A stretch of 7,687 bases of DNA from an uncultured Eubacterium sp. (GTDB lineage Bacteria > Bacillota_A > Clostridia > Lachnospirales > Lachnospiraceae). Location: assembly GCA_948468465.1 (NCBI GenBank), contig CAOKJJ010000207.1:1-7687 (forward strand), read 5' to 3'. The notes under the pieces were generated by a model, which was not told where the DNA came from, did not search any database, and was given only the letters and a program-made list of their open reading frames with translations. A program made the translations under genes and the position numbers. Of this stretch, positions 5,152 through 7,687 are shown one piece after another (position 1 is the stretch's first letter; each line of letters begins with the position of its first letter).

Positions 5152-5537
5152 GAAAATACAGTTCAGCAAAAGTGCGGTACAGAGCACGGAAAACGCAGGA
5201 GAAATGTGGCACAGTATGCGTGCATATGAAAGTGTAGCTGACTGATGATGGAATAGGAATGAATAAAGTATGGGACGAACAGGAATAAATCTGGAAAATG
5301 TAAGAATAAGAAACAAGTCTGCAATTTTGTCATTGCTAAACAGTCAGGATGCCATGTCAAGAAAGGACATTGCGAAAGTCGTAGGACTGACTCCGGCAGC
5401 GGTTACCCTTCTGTGTACAGAGATGATGGAAGAGGGGATGATTTTGGAAAAAGGAGAGCTTCAGGAGGAAAAAAGAGCAGGGCGAAAGAAGGTTCTGGTT
5501 GATATTAATGATGCGTATAAGTGCGAAAGTCCTGCAG

Positions 5538-5565
5538 CTCTCTTTTTTTGTGCAGTAAAAGAGAG
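5538..5565. repeat. 9-bp perfect inverted repeat after the ROK truncation point
   Basis: CTCTCTTTT (5538-5546) is complementary to AAAAGAGAG (5557-5565) with a 10-base loop. It lies upstream of the AraC promoter's -10 box. It may be an operator, the scar of a former terminator, or chance; no T-tract follows on the plus strand. Confidence 0.4.
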
Positions 5566-5583
5566 GATAAGGACCAGGCTTAG

Positions 5584-5592
5584 TGTTATAAT
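5584..5592 (+). promoter_or_regulatory. Extended -10 promoter of the AraC-type gene
   Basis: TGTTATAAT gives a perfect TATAAT (5587-5592) with the TG of an extended -10. No good -35 is seen at 17 bp. The start would be near 5599, so the leader is very short and the AGGGAG ribosome site lies at its 5' end. Confidence 0.55.
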
Positions 5593-5616
5593 CAATAAGA
5601 AGGGAGCAGATTGGCA

Positions 5617-6462
5617 ATGGAATGGATAGACAGATTAAATGAAGCGATGGAGGACATAGAAAAACATCTGACAGACAAAGTGGATTATGACAGGCTTGGC
5701 CGGATTGCCGGCTGTTCGTCTTACCATTTTCAAAGAATGTTTGCGTATATGGCGGGTATTACGCTGTCGGAATATATCCGCAGAAGAAAAATGTCGCTTG
5801 CCGCGGTGGATTTGCAGACTGGAAAGGAAAAGATTATTGATATTGCCGAAAAATATGGCTATCAGTCCCCGACTGCGTTTAACCGGGCGTTTCGCTCTGT
5901 CCATGGCATTGCGCCGTCTGCTGTAAAGCAGGAAGGGGTATGTGTAAAATCATATCCTCCGCTTGTATTTCAAATCACAGTGAAGGGAGCACAGGTCATG
6001 GATTATCGGATAGAAACGAAAGAAGCGTTTCGGATTACAGGTATTTCGGCACCGTTAGAAAAGGAGATTGAGAAAAATTTTATGGTAGTGCCGCAGCTAT
6101 GGCAGAAGGCAGCGCAGAACGGCATGATAGAAAAGCTGGCACAGATGATGGATACGGAACCTATGGGGCTGCTGGGGGTCAGTGTCTGCAACGAGCTGGA
6201 GCAGTGGAGATATTATATTGCGGTGGCAAGTTCAAAAGAGGAGGAAGAGCTTGACGAATACGTAGTACCGGCAGCTACATGGGCGATCTTTCCGGGAGAA
6301 GGGACAAATGCGTCCGTACAGGAGCTGGAACGCCGTATTGTTACAGAATGGCTGCCGACGTCTGGCTATGAATATGCGGATGCACCCGACATAGAGGTTT
6401 ATTTAAATGCGGATCCGCAGAACGCAAAATATGAAGTATGGATTCCCGTAACGAAAAAATAA
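5617..6462 (+). CDS. AraC-family transcriptional regulator with GyrI-like ligand-binding domain
   Basis: The order is reversed relative to AraC itself: the double helix-turn-helix comes first (residues 5-105) and a GyrI-like effector domain second (125-281). The first HTH is seen in YDRLGRIAGCSSYHFQRMF, the second in IIDIAEKYGYQSPTAFNRAF, ending in the family's HGIAPSAVK. The C-terminal part begins MDYRIETKEAFRITGI and ends with DIEVYLN and YEVWIPV, the usual GyrI-like pattern that binds small, often drug-like or lipophilic, ligands (as in Rob/BmrR relatives). The start ATG at 5617 is preferred to TTG 5611 because family members begin MEWI-type and AGGGAG lies 10 bases before it. It is intact, 281 aa, and overlaps the truncated ROK frame by 13 bases. 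Targets are unknown; no transporter or enzyme adjoins it in the window. Confidence 0.93.
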   Translation: MEWIDRLNEAMEDIEKHLTDKVDYDRLGRIAGCSSYHFQRMFAYMAGITLSEYIRRRKMSLAAVDLQTGKEKIIDIAEKYGYQSPTAFNRAFRSVHGIAPSAVKQEGVCVKSYPPLVFQITVKGAQVMDYRIETKEAFRITGISAPLEKEIEKNFMVVPQLWQKAAQNGMIEKLAQMMDTEPMGLLGVSVCNELEQWRYYIAVASSKEEEELDEYVVPAATWAIFPGEGTNASVQELERRIVTEWLPTSGYEYADAPDIEVYLNADPQNAKYEVWIPVTKK

Positions 6463-6468
6463 CAAATC

Positions 6469-6496
6469 TTGACAAATGCTGTAAATCCGTTATGAT
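6469..6496 (+). promoter_or_regulatory. Promoter of the RpiR-type gene
   Basis: A perfect TTGACA (6469-6474), 16-bp spacer and TATGAT (6491-6496). The start is near 6503, about 30 nt before the gene. It begins six bases after the AraC stop, so the two regulators are separately controlled. Confidence 0.85.
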
Positions 6497-6533
6497 AAAT
6501 GCATGAAAATAAGTTTCGCGCAGGAGGAATCAA

Positions 6534-7385
6534 ATGGAAAAACAGCAGTCTGTCATGGATACGATCCATATTTTATATGACAGCTTTTTTGAGCAGGAAA
6601 AAAAGATAGCAAATTATATCATTCAGGATCACACACAAGTCATTAATATGACCATTGGCGAGCTGGCGGAAGCGTGCGGGACAAGTGTTGCTACTGTTTC
6701 AAGATTTTGCCGTAAGTGCGGTGTAGACGGTTTTCATCAGCTTAAGATTATGCTGGCAAAAGAGATTGCGGATAACAGCACAGAGCTGCCGGTATCCAAT
6801 CATATATCCCGAACGGAAATCAGCCAGTCGCTTCAGAATATTTTGGCGAATAAAATAGATGAGCTTCGCCAAACCATCTCGCTGATAGATGAAAAGCAGC
6901 TGAATGCGATACTGGATTACATTAAATCCGCCAGAATCGTACAGTTTGTCGCCGTAGGCAATACGATTCCGGTTGCACTGGATGGGGCATTTAAATTCAA
7001 TGAAATAGGAATTAAGGCCGTTGCAGGGACCATCTGGGAAACACAGCTTGCGTTTTCCCTGTCGCTCGGCAGAGATGATGTACTGATTGCGATATCTAAT
7101 TCCGGAGAATCGCGCCAGGTAGTAAAGATGGTGCAGGAAGCAGAAAAAAACAATGTAATTACGATCGGCATTACGAACAACCCCAATTCAACAGTAGGCA
7201 GATGCGTGGATTATCATATTCAGACAGCAACAAGGGAAAAATTATTTTTAAATGAAATTTGTTTTTCCAGAGTGTCAGCGATGACGGTGATTGAGGTGTT
7301 GTATTTATTTCTAACAGTAGGGCAGGAGCGCAGCTATGATCGTATGAGCGAATGCGAAAGCCTGATCGCGGATGAAAAGCTTTGA
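6534..7385 (+). CDS. MurR/RpiR-family regulator (HTH + SIS domain)
   Basis: The 283-aa length is typical. The N-terminal RpiR-type HTH spans about residues 1-77, with recognition region MTIGELAEACGTSVATVSRFCRK split across 39-61. The SIS domain (128-262) binds phosphosugars in this family; its core is seen in IVQFVAVGN (135-143), then LIAISNSGES (184-193) with the Ser-rich phosphosugar loop, and ITIGITNNPNS (209-219). No enzyme active site is expected. The start is fixed by AGGAGG six bases before ATG. Such proteins usually control neighbouring sugar or amino-sugar genes; here only two small genes follow 18 bases later, so the intended target could lie beyond the window. Nothing suggests truncation. 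Confidence 0.96.
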   Translation: MEKQQSVMDTIHILYDSFFEQEKKIANYIIQDHTQVINMTIGELAEACGTSVATVSRFCRKCGVDGFHQLKIMLAKEIADNSTELPVSNHISRTEISQSLQNILANKIDELRQTISLIDEKQLNAILDYIKSARIVQFVAVGNTIPVALDGAFKFNEIGIKAVAGTIWETQLAFSLSLGRDDVLIAISNSGESRQVVKMVQEAEKNNVITIGITNNPNSTVGRCVDYHIQTATREKLFLNEICFSRVSAMTVIEVLYLFLTVGQERSYDRMSECESLIADEKL

Positions 7386-7403
7386 TGGAAAGGCGGTGAG
7401 GAT

Positions 7404-7610
7404 ATGGAGGTAATGGAAGAAATGAATAATGCTGAAATCATGAAAAATGCTATGGATGAATTTAAAAATATACAAGAGTATATGATATCTGCAAGAGAAG
7501 AAAATGCTACAAAAACATATGCTATACTGAAAAAACAGTATCTTGTGTTAAAAGCACTACTTAACAGTCTTAGTGTAAATCTTACAGACATTGACGAAAT
7601 TAAAGAATGA
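7404..7610 (+). CDS. Small helical hypothetical protein (68 aa)
   Basis: GGCGGTGAGG lies just before the ATG, 18 bases after the RpiR gene and without a terminator between, so cotranscription is likely. The product is rich in Glu, Lys, Asn and Met, has no signal peptide or membrane span, and alternates charged and hydrophobic residues in a way suited to one or two long helices (for example IMKNAMDEFKNIQEYM and AILKKQYLVLKALLNSL), possibly a coiled-coil or DNA-bending-like small protein. Composition turns AT-rich compared with the RpiR gene. The stop overlaps the next start as ATGA. I recognise no family. Confidence 0.65.
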   Translation: MEVMEEMNNAEIMKNAMDEFKNIQEYMISAREENATKTYAILKKQYLVLKALLNSLSVNLTDIDEIKE

Positions 7611-7687
7611 ATTTTAATATCCACATAACTAAGGAACTGTATGTAAATAACCAGAGTGTAAAGCCTACGTATTTGTCAATATGCTTT
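7607..7687 (+). CDS. Start of a hypothetical gene running off the window edge
   Basis: ATG 7607 overlaps the preceding stop (ATGA), a standard sign of translational coupling, and the frame stays open for all 27 codons to the window end. It begins MNFNIHITKELYVNNQS and contains no recognisable motif. Too short to classify; together with the 68-aa gene it may form an AT-rich two-gene unit. Confidence 0.5.
   Translation, partial: MNFNIHITKELYVNNQSVKPTYLSICF

Larger units (their letters stand above)
5270..5629 (+). pseudogene. ROK-family repressor truncated to its DNA-binding domain
   Basis: ROK (NagC/XylR/Mlc-type) repressors join an N-terminal winged helix-turn-helix to a sugar-binding kinase-like domain and run near 380-400 aa. 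Here residues 1-84 are a clean N-terminal domain: INLENVRIRNKSAIL, HTH SRKDIAKVVGLTPAAVT (30-46), and a GRKKVLVDIN wing (71-80). After DAYK (about 5521) the ROK continuation is absent and the frame runs through unrelated sequence to a stop 13 bases inside the AraC gene. AGGA at 5255-5258 is a rather distant ribosome site. A free winged-HTH could still bind the old operator but could not sense sugar; it may be expressed or dead. It probably once controlled the decayed glycosidase locus upstream. Confidence 0.8.

Noticed and set aside
1..7687. CRISPR array, insertion sequence or transposase
   Set aside because: No regularly spaced repeats, transposase frames or terminal inverted repeats with target duplications are visible.

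Overview
The window looks like chromosomal DNA of a Gram-positive gut anaerobe of the Lachnospiraceae/Clostridia type. This is an inference from strong AGGAGG-type ribosome sites, TTGACA/TATAAT promoters, the protein styles (MetA, class III Fic, ROK, RpiR and AraC-GyrI regulators) and mixed base composition. No marker fixes the species.

Layout. Positions 1-302 hold a tRNA cluster, His(GTG)-Gln(TTG)-Lys(TTT); the His gene lacks its first bases at the window edge. A Rho-independent terminator closes the cluster. Positions 340-2104 are a strikingly AT-rich three-gene operon with its own extended -10 promoter set inside two inverted repeats: a 149-aa protein of unassigned function, a 136-aa minimal P-loop NTPase, and a 248-aa protein that looks like a divergent TOPRIM-type protein with a cysteine-bearing second half. 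It sits between tRNA-Lys and a reverse-strand tRNA-Gly(CCC) at 2318-2388. That placement, composition and gene content make it the best candidate here for an undescribed transferred (possibly defence or conflict) module; the function is inference only.

Positions 2389-2650 are a divergent control region with an 18-bp inverted repeat between the tRNA-Gly promoter and the promoter of metA (2651-3556). MetA makes O-acyl-homoserine for methionine synthesis and carries Asp at the acyl-CoA selectivity position 111. A class III Fic AMP-transferase (3595-4167) with a self-inhibitory C-terminal motif follows, then a terminator.

Positions 4258-5629 are a gene graveyard: a sulfoquinovosidase-like GH31 glycosidase with missing ends and two apparent in-frame internal deletions, fused to the first ~23 codons of a glycerol-dehydrogenase-like gene, followed by the DNA-binding domain of a ROK repressor without its sugar-binding part. 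They read as the remains of one sugar-use locus reduced by successive deletions.

Positions 5617-7385 carry two intact regulators, an AraC-type activator with a GyrI-like ligand domain and an RpiR-type SIS-domain regulator, each with its own promoter. The window ends with a 68-aa helical small protein overlapping (ATGA) the start of a further gene that runs off the edge.
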